A DNA stretch of 64,000 nt from an uncultured Mucilaginibacter sp. (GTDB lineage: Bacteria; Bacteroidota; Bacteroidia; Sphingobacteriales; Sphingobacteriaceae). Numbering within the stretch: the first letter of the stretch is position 1; every line of letters begins with the position of its first letter. Positions 14,946 through 23,058 of this stretch are shown here, in pieces. Both the position numbers and the translations under genes were made by a program. The notes below the pieces were generated by a model. It saw only the letters and a list, made by a program, of their open reading frames with translations, searched no databases and was not told the DNA's origin. The stretch spans positions 19,159-83,158 of the forward strand of contig NZ_CAJYGQ010000004.1 of the NCBI RefSeq assembly GCF_913773635.1. The letters run 5' to 3'.

Positions 14946-17522
14946 ATGCCTTTGAAAAAACATTACTTATCATACCTATTAACCGCAGGTTTAATAACTC
15001 CTGCAATTAACGTACTGGCCCAACGCAAGGCCGATAGTATTACTGTTGCTGTTGCACCCGATTACAACGATGTAAGTGGTGTACATCGTATTTTACTTGG
15101 CGAAAATTACCGAAAAGAGTGGGGCTTGCCGGTAAAAGTTCGCATAATTGACCTAAGTAAAGAAAAAGGCGGCCTGGAGATTGAACAAAAGGGCGGTGGT
15201 ATGCAAACCAAATCTTTGCGGTTAAAAGACAAAACGGGACAGGAATGGGTACTGCGTTCTGTGCAAAAATATCCTGAGCGTGTTTTACCTCCATCATTAC
15301 GATCAGGTTTAACTAAAGCCATTATACAAGATCAAACCAGTACCGCAAACCCATTTGCAGCTTTAACGGTGCCTGTAATGGCTGATGCCCTGAAAATACC
15401 ACACTCAAACCCTGAGATAGTTTATGTTGGTGATGACCCGGTTTTAGGTAAATACAGCAAGGACTATAAAAACAGTGTGTTTTTATTTGAAGAGCGAGAG
15501 CCGCTTGAATCAGAGAAAACAGATAACACAAAGAAAGTACAGCGAAAACTGGCAGAAGATAACGATGTAGAGTTTGATGCTAAGCTTACTTTAAGAGCCC
15601 GTTTATTTGACCAGGTAATTGGCGATTGGGACCGCCACGACGATCAGTGGCGTTGGGATAAGAAGAAAGATGGAGATAAAACCATGTATACTCCCATTCC
15701 GCGCGATCGTGATCAGGTTTATTACAAAACATCGGGCGTTTTACCCTGGATAGTAGCTCACCAGTTTTTGAAGGCAAAATTCCAGCCGTTCAATAACGAG
15801 ATAAGGGATATAGGCGCCTGGAATTTCAATGGCAGATTTTTCGACAGGTACTTTTTAAGAGAACTTAACGAAAAGGATTGGAAAGAACAGATAGCCTATG
15901 TGCAAACGCACTTAACTGACAAAGTTATTGATGAGGCTATGCACCGCATGCCTCCGGGTGTTTATAAGCTATCAGGACAAAAAATCACCCAAACTGTAAA
16001 GGCACGGCGTGATAACCTTATGAAGATGGGGCTGGAGTATTACCGGTTTATATCGGGCCAGGTTGATGTACCGGCAAGCGAAAAAAATGAGCATATTGAA
16101 ATTGATCTTAAAGACAGCGGCGACGTTAAGTTGACTATACGTAATATCAAAAAAGACAATTCGCTGGGGCGCGAGGTTTACAAGCGTACCTTTAAGCCTG
16201 ATGTTACTAAAGAAGTGCGTATTTACGGCTTTGGAGGCGGTGATAAATTTGAAGTAAAAGGCACCGGAAAGTCTCCGATTAAAATACGTATGATTGGCGC
16301 CAAGGGCAGCGTTGATACCTTTACCGTTAATAAAGAAGTTGACAATCGTGGTCGCTTGTATGTGTACGACCGCAAAGACGAGCAAAACATACTGCCCGAT
16401 AAGGGCCTTGCCAAAATACGTACCTCAACAGATACGGGTGTTACTTACTACGAAAGAAAGAACTTTGAATATAACCGACCTGAACCCATTGTATATGCAC
16501 GTTATAATAATGATTACGGTGTAATCCTTTCGCTGGGATATGCTTTTACCAAACAAGGTTTCCGTAAAGTGCCTTATGATTGGCGACAAGAGTTCCTGGT
16601 TAATTATGCATTCGGTCGTAAATCTTTCCTTATACGTTATAATGCCGATTTTAAACAGCTTATTGGTAAAAATGATTTGATGGTGCATATTACCTCCAGG
16701 GGGCCGCATAACATCAGTAACTTTTTTGGCGTAGGTAACGAAACATTCTTTGAGAAAGACAGCGAGTGGATTAATTACTTCCGTAACCGGTACGATCACT
16801 TGTATGGCGATGTAAGATTAGCGCATACCTACGGTAAGGTTAAACTGAGTGCAGGTGTAACCGGGCAATATTACCATGCTGACGGAGGCGATAATAACAA
16901 TAAGTTTTTACAGCAATTCAATATTCAAAACCCGGGCGACAATGTCTTCAGCAACAAAACCTATGCGGGTTTAATAGCCGGTGCCGAAATTGATACCCGT
17001 AACAGTGCTATATTACCAACCAAAGGTATTTACATGAATACCACTTTGCGTGGTTTACAGCAGTTAAACCAGGATAATAGCCGTTATGGTCAGCTGCTAT
17101 CAGAAATTAGCTTTTATAACGACTTAGGGCACGATTCAACCTTCGTACTGGCTACACGTTTTGGCGGTGGTACAACAATTGGTCATGCTGAGTACTTTCA
17201 GCAATTAAAGCTAGGTGGATCTGATAATTTAAGAGGATTTCGCACCTGGAGGTTTACCGGTAAAAGCATGGTATACAACAACATTGAAGCCCGTGTACGA
17301 GTGCTCAACTTCAACTCTTTCTTATTTCCCGGAACTTTGGGTTTAATTGGTTTTAATGACATTGGCCGGGTATGGACTCCGGGCGAAAAATCATCTAAAT
17401 GGCACGATGGTTACGGAGGAGGCTTGTTTTTAGTGCCTGCCGAATTGTTTTTGATACAGGCAACGCTTGGCCATTCAAAAGAAGGAAAGTTTGTTTATGT
17501 AAATCTTGGATATAGATTTTGA
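14946..17522 (+). CDS. Secreted kinase-like domain fused to an Omp85/BamA-type outer-membrane barrel
   Basis: An 858-residue exported protein with signal peptide to about residue 25. Residues 90-260 look like a CotH/Fam20-type kinase fold: QEWVLRSVQKYP, then ARLFDQVIGDWDRHDDQW (G226-D227-W228-D229-R230-H231, resembling the GN-DRH--NW catalytic loop), then YTPIPRDRDQVYY (D254, D256, resembling the metal-binding P-WD-D-F). The last 350 residues repeat aromatic beta strands and include GGSDNLRGFR and a C-terminal VYVNLGYRF, which fit a BamA/TamA surface-antigen barrel ending in a terminal aromatic. Databases would probably name only the barrel. The kinase resemblance is my reading of motifs and needs structural confirmation. 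It is monocistronic. Confidence 0.75.
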   Translation: MPLKKHYLSYLLTAGLITPAINVLAQRKADSITVAVAPDYNDVSGVHRILLGENYRKEWGLPVKVRIIDLSKEKGGLEIEQKGGGMQTKSLRLKDKTGQEWVLRSVQKYPERVLPPSLRSGLTKAIIQDQTSTANPFAALTVPVMADALKIPHSNPEIVYVGDDPVLGKYSKDYKNSVFLFEEREPLESEKTDNTKKVQRKLAEDNDVEFDAKLTLRARLFDQVIGDWDRHDDQWRWDKKKDGDKTMYTPIPRDRDQVYYKTSGVLPWIVAHQFLKAKFQPFNNEIRDIGAWNFNGRFFDRYFLRELNEKDWKEQIAYVQTHLTDKVIDEAMHRMPPGVYKLSGQKITQTVKARRDNLMKMGLEYYRFISGQVDVPASEKNEHIEIDLKDSGDVKLTIRNIKKDNSLGREVYKRTFKPDVTKEVRIYGFGGGDKFEVKGTGKSPIKIRMIGAKGSVDTFTVNKEVDNRGRLYVYDRKDEQNILPDKGLAKIRTSTDTGVTYYERKNFEYNRPEPIVYARYNNDYGVILSLGYAFTKQGFRKVPYDWRQEFLVNYAFGRKSFLIRYNADFKQLIGKNDLMVHITSRGPHNISNFFGVGNETFFEKDSEWINYFRNRYDHLYGDVRLAHTYGKVKLSAGVTGQYYHADGGDNNNKFLQQFNIQNPGDNVFSNKTYAGLIAGAEIDTRNSAILPTKGIYMNTTLRGLQQLNQDNSRYGQLLSEISFYNDLGHDSTFVLATRFGGGTTIGHAEYFQQLKLGGSDNLRGFRTWRFTGKSMVYNNIEARVRVLNFNSFLFPGTLGLIGFNDIGRVWTPGEKSSKWHDGYGGGLFLVPAELFLIQATLGHSKEGKFVYVNLGYRF

Positions 17523-17544
17523 CAAGTTATAATTGAAAGTAAAT

Positions 17545-17585
17545 AAAAGAGGGTTTGTGAAGCATTTTACAAACCCTCTTTTATT
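17545..17585. terminator. Bidirectional terminator between the Omp85 fusion and ABC-F genes
   Basis: A long perfect stem AAAGAGGGTTTGT / ACAAACCCTCTTT with a 10-base loop, flanked by A and T runs, serves the two convergent genes. Confidence 0.9.
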
Positions 17586-17600
17586 TATAACTTAGATAGC

Positions 17601-19223
17601 TTAAGCGTACATTTCTTCACGCTGTTTTTGTACCGCATCGTTGCTTATATAATCATCGTAGCTCATCATTTTATCAATTACGCCGTTAGGAGTAATTTCA
17701 ATAACACGTGTTGCAACTGTTTGGGTAAGCTCATGATCTCGTGAGGTAAACAATATGGTGCCTTTAAAATCTTTCATGCCGTTGTTCAGGGCAGTAATTG
17801 ATTCCAAGTCAAGGTGATTGGTTGGTTCATCAAAAATAAGCAGGTTAGGTTGTTGCAGCATCATGCGGCTAAACATACAACGCATTTTTTCGCCACCCGA
17901 AAGTACAGTGCAATTTTTCAAAACTTCCTCACCTGAGAATAGCATACGGCCAAGGAAACTACGGATGAACTGCTCGTCTTTATCACCGGTAGAATACTCA
18001 CGTAACCAATCAACCAAATTAAGGTCTTTGCCCGTGAAGTAATCGGCGTTATCAATAGGAATATCAGCTGGGTTAATGGTAACCCCCCATTTAAAGCTGC
18101 CTGTATAATCTTCGTCGCGGCCGGTTAAAACATCATAAAAGGCAGATGTTGCAAGGCTGTTTTGTGATAATATAGCAATTTTATCGCCCTTGTTTACCAT
18201 AAGGTTAACGTTGGCAAACATCACTTCTCCGTTCACCGTTTTGCTCAGGTTCTCAATCTGCAATATCTGGTCACCGGCCTCGCGGCTTTGCTGGTTGAAC
18301 ATGATAGCCGGGTATTTACGGTTTGATGGCTTTATTTCATCAAGATTGATCTTATCAAGTGCTTTTTTACGGCTGGTAGCTTGTTTTGATTTAGATGCGT
18401 TAGCGCTGAAACGGCTAATGAATTCCTGTAACTCTTTAACCTTATCTTCCAGTTTCTTGTTCTGATCGGCACGCTGCTTAAGGGCAAGCTGGCTTGATTG
18501 ATACCAGAAGGTGTAGTTACCGGTAAATATGGTCATTTTGCCGAAATCAATATCAACTACGTGGGTACAAACAGTATCTAAAAAGTGGCGATCGTGAGAT
18601 ACTACCAAAACAATAGCCTCATAGCCGGCCAAAAAGTCTTCAAGCCAGTTAATGGTATGGATGTCCAAATCGTTGGTAGGCTCATCCAGCAGTAAAATAT
18701 CTGGTTTGCCAAATAGTGCCTGCGCTAACAGCACGCGTACTTTTTGCGTGCCATCAAGCTCGTTTACCAACTTATAGTGCAGGTCTTCCTTGATACCAAG
18801 ATTGCTTAACAGGGTAGCGGCGTTACTTTCAGCATTCCAGCCGTCCATTTCAGCAAAAATGTTTTCTAACTCACCGGCACGTTCACCATCAGCATCTGTA
18901 AAATCTTCTTTAAGGTAAATGGCATCCTTTTCTTTCATGGTGGCATAAAGTTCTTTGTGCCCCATAAGTACAGTATCAATTACCGGAAACTCGTCAAACT
19001 CATAGTGGTTTTGTTTTAAAACCGCCATACGCTCGCCTGGTGTAAAGCTTACCGAACCTGTTGATGGATCAATTTCGCCCGATAATATTTTAAGGAAAGT
19101 AGATTTACCCGCACCATTGGCACCAATGATGCCGTAGCAGTTACCTTGGGTAAATTTTAAATTAACATCCTCAAACAGGGTGCGCTTACCGTAGCGCAAC
19201 GATAAATTAGATACTGTAATCAT
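17601..19223 (-). CDS. ABC-F family ATPase (YbiT-like)
   Basis: A 540-residue cytoplasmic protein with two nucleotide-binding domains joined by a charged helical linker and no membrane part: an ABC-F ribosome-associated ATPase. The first domain has Walker A GANGAGKST (34-42), the signature position reading ELDGTQKVR and Walker B ILLLDEPTND. The second has LSGGEKMR and LLIFDEPTNHLD, but its Walker A region reads ILSQNSLATSAF and lacks the GK[ST] loop. This asymmetry recalls the YbiT-like branch as I remember it. ABC-F proteins relieve stalled translation or protect from antibiotics; which applies here cannot be told. It ends at a shared terminator. Confidence 0.9.
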   Translation of the reverse strand: MITVSNLSLRYGKRTLFEDVNLKFTQGNCYGIIGANGAGKSTFLKILSGEIDPSTGSVSFTPGERMAVLKQNHYEFDEFPVIDTVLMGHKELYATMKEKDAIYLKEDFTDADGERAGELENIFAEMDGWNAESNAATLLSNLGIKEDLHYKLVNELDGTQKVRVLLAQALFGKPDILLLDEPTNDLDIHTINWLEDFLAGYEAIVLVVSHDRHFLDTVCTHVVDIDFGKMTIFTGNYTFWYQSSQLALKQRADQNKKLEDKVKELQEFISRFSANASKSKQATSRKKALDKINLDEIKPSNRKYPAIMFNQQSREAGDQILQIENLSKTVNGEVMFANVNLMVNKGDKIAILSQNSLATSAFYDVLTGRDEDYTGSFKWGVTINPADIPIDNADYFTGKDLNLVDWLREYSTGDKDEQFIRSFLGRMLFSGEEVLKNCTVLSGGEKMRCMFSRMMLQQPNLLIFDEPTNHLDLESITALNNGMKDFKGTILFTSRDHELTQTVATRVIEITPNGVIDKMMSYDDYISNDAVQKQREEMYA

Positions 19224-19352
19224 GCCGTTCTTTTAAAAAGAATTTGAGCAAAAATACGGTAAAAATGCCACACTTACGCGTTTTGGGCATCAAATTCAAC
19301 AATTACAAGAGTTTATGATGCGATTTTACGCCCCATGAGAATGTTTTAACAA

Positions 19353-19385
19353 TTTGATATTCTTAACTTAAGAATAAATATTTTG
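19353..19385 (+). promoter_or_regulatory. Candidate promoter with a palindrome between the -33 and -7 boxes
   Basis: TTTG (19353-19356) and TATTTTG (19379-19385, close to TAnnTTTG) flank a perfect palindrome ATTCTTAA-c-TTAAGAAT (19359-19375). A repressor bound there would block RNA polymerase. The next plus-strand reading frame is the 26-codon ORF at 19507. Confidence 0.35.
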
Positions 19386-19506
19386 TTAATTTATTAAAGG
19401 CTATACAGCGATTGCTAAAATATTCGGAAAAGTGCTTAAAAACATGCCAAAAAGTAACTTATGGATGTATGATTGCGTTAAATTAGTAACAAATAAAATC
19501 AATATT

Positions 19507-19587
19507 ATGTTAATAGTAATCGCAGGATTGGTAGTTGTAAATGTAATAGTTGCATTATATAACTCACAAAGCAAAAAGGCTTTTTAA
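19507..19587 (+). CDS. Candidate 26-residue single-helix membrane protein
   Basis: The ATG opens a 26-codon frame whose product is almost entirely a hydrophobic helix (LIVIAGLVVVNVIVALY) followed by a basic tail (NSQSKKAF). It stands alone between the divergent ABC-F gene and pyrE. A candidate promoter lies 120 bases upstream, and a clear terminator ends 90 bases downstream, which together define a short transcript of about 280 bases. No Shine-Dalgarno is needed in this phylum and none is seen. Such small membrane proteins are missed by most annotation. Conservation in relatives would decide whether it is real; by itself the frame could be chance. Confidence 0.45.
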   Translation: MLIVIAGLVVVNVIVALYNSQSKKAF

Positions 19588-19641
19588 TTATAATTACAAG
19601 CCTGCGGCTCATTAGCCGCATAGCATCAACTTATAAATTGC

Positions 19642-19679
19642 AAACAGGCTGTCATTGTTAAATGCAGCCTGTTTTTTTA
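19642..19679 (+). terminator. Terminator of the short transcript upstream of pyrE's 3' end
   Basis: AACAGGCTG pairs with CAGCCTGTT (9 bp, 12-base loop) and is followed by seven T residues on the plus strand. A separate hairpin without T tract (TGCGGCT/AGCCGCA, 19603-19620) precedes it. Confidence 0.8.
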
Positions 19680-19684
19680 TGTTT

Positions 19685-20326
19685 TTATTTGCCCCACTCA
19701 GAAGGGGTTTCCCTCCATTTTTGCAGCAGCGCAACACTATCTTTATTAATGTACTGCTGCTCCTCGGCAAACTTAAGCATGGCATTGTAATTAGAAAGGG
19801 TTACATATCTGCATTTAGCTTTTTTGAAATTATCTTCGGCAACATCAAAGCCATAGCTAAAAATTGCAGCCAGGCCTGCCACTTCGCATCCTGCCTCACG
19901 TAGTGCTTCAACCGCCTGAAGGCTGCTTTTGCCTGTGGAAATTAAGTCTTCAATGACCACAACACGTTTACCCGGCATAATTTCGCCCTCAATCATTGAT
20001 CCGGTACCGTGCTCTTTGGGTTTTGAGCGTACATATATAAATGGTAACCCTAATTCTTGTGCTACAAGCGCTCCCTGTGGGATGCCTGCAGTAGCTACAC
20101 CGGCAATGCACTGTACCGAGCCAAATTCTTCCTGAATTACAAGGCTCAATTTTTGACGTATATACGTACGTATAGCCGGATAAGACAAGGTTACGCGATT
20201 ATCACAGTAAATTGGAGATTTCCATCCCGATGCCCATGTAAAAGGATTATCGGGTTGCAATTTAATTGCTTTAATTTGCAGCAGGAATTCGGCCACTTGC
20301 TGTTCAATCTCATTTTTATTAAACAT
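19685..20326 (-). CDS. pyrE: Orotate phosphoribosyltransferase
   Basis: Joins orotate to PRPP to give orotidine monophosphate in pyrimidine synthesis. The 213-residue protein contains the PRPP-binding signature VVVIEDLISTGKSS and the N-terminal PFTWASGWKSPIYCDNR substrate region, both complete. Its ATG (complement of 20324-20326) overlaps the ATG of the divergent NUDIX gene by two bases, so any promoter must lie inside the neighbour's coding sequence. A candidate -7 box begins five bases upstream of the start codon, suggesting a leaderless or nearly leaderless message. The gene is convergent with the short transcript at 19507. Confidence 0.95.
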   Translation of the reverse strand: MFNKNEIEQQVAEFLLQIKAIKLQPDNPFTWASGWKSPIYCDNRVTLSYPAIRTYIRQKLSLVIQEEFGSVQCIAGVATAGIPQGALVAQELGLPFIYVRSKPKEHGTGSMIEGEIMPGKRVVVIEDLISTGKSSLQAVEALREAGCEVAGLAAIFSYGFDVAEDNFKKAKCRYVTLSNYNAMLKFAEEQQYINKDSVALLQKWRETPSEWGK

Positions 20327-20966
20327 GGCGCAAAAATACAGAATTTATATCAACCAGAAGGTTGTTTTAATTACAGAAACGGTACCTGCTCAGCCTGAGC
20401 AGTACGAACAGCTTGATCAGCAATCATTTGATATGAAAACTTTGTATCATAAAATTGTTGCCGACAACACCAGGTTGTATTACTACATACTTTGTAATAA
20501 CGCCAAAGCATACCTTAAAAAAGTAATGAAAAGTGTTACACTTATTGAAGCTGCAGGTGGCTTAGTTAAGAATGATAAAGGCGATTATCTTTTCATTTTC
20601 AGGAATGGTAAATGGGATATTCCTAAAGGTAAACTTGAGAAAGGTGAGAAGCCTAAAGAAGGTGCCGTGCGTGAAGTTGAAGAAGAATGCGGCATCAGCA
20701 TTGATAAATGTGGAAAGAAAATTGTGAACACTTACCACGCTTACACTAGCCGCGGCGAAGTAGTTTTAAAGAAAACCTACTGGTATAAAATGAAGTATTT
20801 TGGCAAGGCCAAACTAAAACCGCAGGTTGAAGAGGGTATAACCGAAGTGCGTTGGATGAACCGCAGCGACATTAATATGGTAGTAAATAATACCTTCCCT
20901 TCAATTATGGATGTTTTGCTTAAGCGCGATTTGCTTTCAGATGTTCCAGCGCCTCTTTCGGAATAA
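20325..20966 (+). CDS. NUDIX hydrolase with an N-terminal extension
   Basis: A 213-residue protein. The NUDIX box is complete, GKLEKGEKPKEGAVREVEEECGI (about residues 104-126), so it should hydrolyse a nucleoside diphosphate linked to another group. The first 70 residues (KYRIYINQKVVLITE... LYYYILCNNAKAYLKKV) form an extension outside the usual 130-150-residue fold. Because the extension is well-formed, I keep the ATG at 20325, which shares bases with the pyrE start codon on the other strand. An internal ATG (codon 68) would give only the catalytic domain. The 3' end overlaps that of coaD by 47 bases, tail to tail. Substrate unknown. Confidence 0.88.
   Translation: MAQKYRIYINQKVVLITETVPAQPEQYEQLDQQSFDMKTLYHKIVADNTRLYYYILCNNAKAYLKKVMKSVTLIEAAGGLVKNDKGDYLFIFRNGKWDIPKGKLEKGEKPKEGAVREVEEECGISIDKCGKKIVNTYHAYTSRGEVVLKKTYWYKMKYFGKAKLKPQVEEGITEVRWMNRSDINMVVNNTFPSIMDVLLKRDLLSDVPAPLSE
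20331..20338 (-). promoter_or_regulatory. Candidate -7 box for pyrE inside the NUDIX gene
   Basis: CAAAAATA on the plus strand reads TATTTTTG on the minus strand, a perfect TAnnTTTG, five bases upstream of the pyrE ATG. No clear -33 TTTG accompanies it. Confidence 0.3.
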
Positions 20967-21396
20967 ATTGGCTTACATCGCCATTGTGCTTTAAAACCTC
21001 GCGTACAATTGTTGAACTGATAGATGAGTAACCCGGTTTGCTCACTATAAAAATACTCTCAATATCAGGGGCCAGAGCGTGATTCATTTGCGCTATGGCC
21101 TTTTCATACTCAAAATCTGATACAGTACGTATGCCGCGTATCATGTAATTTGCATTAATGCTTTTACAAAAATCAACAGTAAGCCCTTCGTAAGCAATGA
21201 TGTGGATTTTTGGCTCCATTTCAAAAACTGCCCGTAGCATTTCCTGCCTTTGCTCTATACTTAAAAAGCTTTGTTTTGAACTGTTTACACCAATGCCTAT
21301 GTAAAGTTTATCAAATAAACCTACCGAGCGTTTTACAATATCAACATGTGCTTTGGTAACAGGATCAAACGAGCCGGGGAAAAGGGCAATTTTCAT
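20920..21396 (-). CDS. coaD: Phosphopantetheine adenylyltransferase
   Basis: Makes dephospho-CoA from 4'-phosphopantetheine and ATP, the penultimate step of CoA synthesis. The ATG at 21396 starts the protein at MKIALFPGSFDPVTKAH, matching the family N-terminus; an ATG at 21462 would add 22 unlikely residues. The protein is then 158 residues, normal length. It has the nucleotidyltransferase motif (GSFDPVTKAH, a T-x-x-H variant) and the C-terminal phosphate-binding YSSISSTIVREV. The last 16 codons overlap the end of the NUDIX gene on the other strand. A -7 box lies 21 bases upstream of the start. Confidence 0.95.
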   Translation of the reverse strand: MKIALFPGSFDPVTKAHVDIVKRSVGLFDKLYIGIGVNSSKQSFLSIEQRQEMLRAVFEMEPKIHIIAYEGLTVDFCKSINANYMIRGIRTVSDFEYEKAIAQMNHALAPDIESIFIVSKPGYSSISSTIVREVLKHNGDVSQFIPKEALEHLKANRA

Positions 21397-21416
21397 AGTT
21401 ACTTTTTGGAGTATGG

Positions 21417-21424
21417 CAAAGTTA
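21417..21424 (-). promoter_or_regulatory. Candidate -7 box for coaD
   Basis: CAAAGTTA on the plus strand reads TAACTTTG on the minus strand, matching TAnnTTTG, 20 bases before the coaD ATG. It falls inside the longer reading frame and so supports the shorter start. No -33 box is clear. Confidence 0.4.
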
Positions 21425-21534
21425 AATTTTTTGACCGGATAATGTGAATAGCTTTTCGGCAAATACTTGTTGTTTGTACAATCATTTCTTACCTACAACT
21501 GTTATGAGTATCAGTTTTCATCAACATACACTCA

Positions 21535-23058
21535 ATGGCAATCATAGGCGAACTTATTAAAGCGGCAATTGACTTTACTGACAAAGTAATAAAGGACCCC
21601 GACCCCATAGAGGCACAAAACGAAGTTTTAAAAGAAATGCTTGAGAAAGCAGCCAACACTGCGTTTGGAAGACATTACCATTTTAAAGAAATATTAGAAA
21701 ACAACGATGTAGCACAAGCCTTTGCCAGGGCAGTTCCGGTTTTTGATTATGACCGTATGGAAAAGGAATGGTGGCACAGGGTGGTTAATAATGAAACTGA
21801 CGTTACCTGGCCTGGCGCTGTACATTATTTGGCCTTAAGCAGTGGTACCACAAGTCACAGTAAAACTATACCCGTAACCGATGATATGCTTGCAGCTATC
21901 AAACGCTCGGGTATGCAGCAGGTTGCTGCGCTTGCTAATTTTGATTTACCCGCCGATTTTTTTGAAAAGCAAATATTAATGCTTGGCAGCAGTACCGATT
22001 TAAAAGATATCAACGGACACAAGGCCGGCGAAATTAGCGGTATAAGTGCAAGCAATATTCCATTTTGGTTTAGAGGATATTACAAGCCTGGAAAAGACAT
22101 TGCATCAATAAGTGATTTTGATGCGAAAATTAAAGAGATTGCCCGGCAGGCACCAAACTGGGATATAGGCAGCCTGTCAGGCATTCCGGCTTGGATTGAA
22201 CTGATGCTAAAAACCATCATTAAAGAGCATAACCTAAATAACATTCACGAAATATGGCCTAATCTGGCGGTGTATACAACAGGAGGGGTTGACTTTGAAC
22301 CTTACCGTAAAAGCCTTGAAAAGCTGATGGCTCATCCGCTTATTTACATTGATACTTATTTGGCATCGGAAGGGTTTATGGCTATGCAAAAGCGCCCCGA
22401 AACTTCTTCAATGGCTTTGGTTGTAGACAACGGCATATACTTTGAATTTGTACCTTTTGAGGAGGGTAACGTTACCGAAGATGGCAGCGTAGCTATTGGC
22501 GCCGAAGTGCTTACGCTTGCTCAGATAGAGGAGGGCAAAGAGTACATATTGCTCATATCAACAGTATCGGGTGCGTGGCGTTACACCATAGGCGATACGG
22601 TTACCTTTACCGATGTAAGCCGCCATGAGATTAAGATAACCGGCCGTACCAAGCAGTTCTTAAACGTAGCAGGTTCACAGTTATCAGTTCTGCAAATGAA
22701 CAAAGCCATACAGGAGATGTGCCACAAGTACAACTGTTCGATGGAGGAGTTTATAGTTGCTACTGTACACAGGGGCGATGATTTAATTGACCGGTGGTAT
22801 ATAAGTGCCGATAGTGAAGTTGATGATGCACGTTTGGCAAAAGAGCTTGACGAAACGTTACGTAATAACAATAAAAACTACGCAGTTGCCCGAACGCGTG
22901 CCCTCAAGGATGTTGAGGTGGTAACCATACCTGTTGAGATTTTTCACCGTTGGGCCGAAACCAACAAAAAACTGGGCGGGCAGGTAAAAATTCCGCGCGT
23001 TATGAAAGAAGATCAGTTTTTGGAGTGGGAAGAATTTGTAAGTAAGGCACGTAACTAG
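21535..23058 (+). CDS. GH3-family acyl-adenylate enzyme
   Basis: A 507-residue cytoplasmic enzyme of the GH3 fold, related to plant auxin/jasmonate-amido synthetases, which adenylate a carboxylic acid and transfer it to an amino acid or other acceptor. ATP-binding motifs are visible: LALSSGTTSHSKTIPVT near residue 100 (motif I), YIDTYLASEGFMAMQ near 275 and YRYTIGDTV-like WRYTIGDTVTF near 347. GH3 proteins are common in Bacteroidetes but their bacterial substrate is generally unknown. The stop codon overlaps by four bases the stop of the convergent peptidase gene. The upstream 70 bases separate it from coaD, transcribed the other way. Confidence 0.9.
   Translation: MAIIGELIKAAIDFTDKVIKDPDPIEAQNEVLKEMLEKAANTAFGRHYHFKEILENNDVAQAFARAVPVFDYDRMEKEWWHRVVNNETDVTWPGAVHYLALSSGTTSHSKTIPVTDDMLAAIKRSGMQQVAALANFDLPADFFEKQILMLGSSTDLKDINGHKAGEISGISASNIPFWFRGYYKPGKDIASISDFDAKIKEIARQAPNWDIGSLSGIPAWIELMLKTIIKEHNLNNIHEIWPNLAVYTTGGVDFEPYRKSLEKLMAHPLIYIDTYLASEGFMAMQKRPETSSMALVVDNGIYFEFVPFEEGNVTEDGSVAIGAEVLTLAQIEEGKEYILLISTVSGAWRYTIGDTVTFTDVSRHEIKITGRTKQFLNVAGSQLSVLQMNKAIQEMCHKYNCSMEEFIVATVHRGDDLIDRWYISADSEVDDARLAKELDETLRNNNKNYAVARTRALKDVEVVTIPVEIFHRWAETNKKLGGQVKIPRVMKEDQFLEWEEFVSKARN

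Noticed and set aside
21535..23058. GH3 gene as recent transfer from plants
   Set aside because: GH3 proteins are widespread in Bacteroidetes and the gene's composition matches its neighbours.
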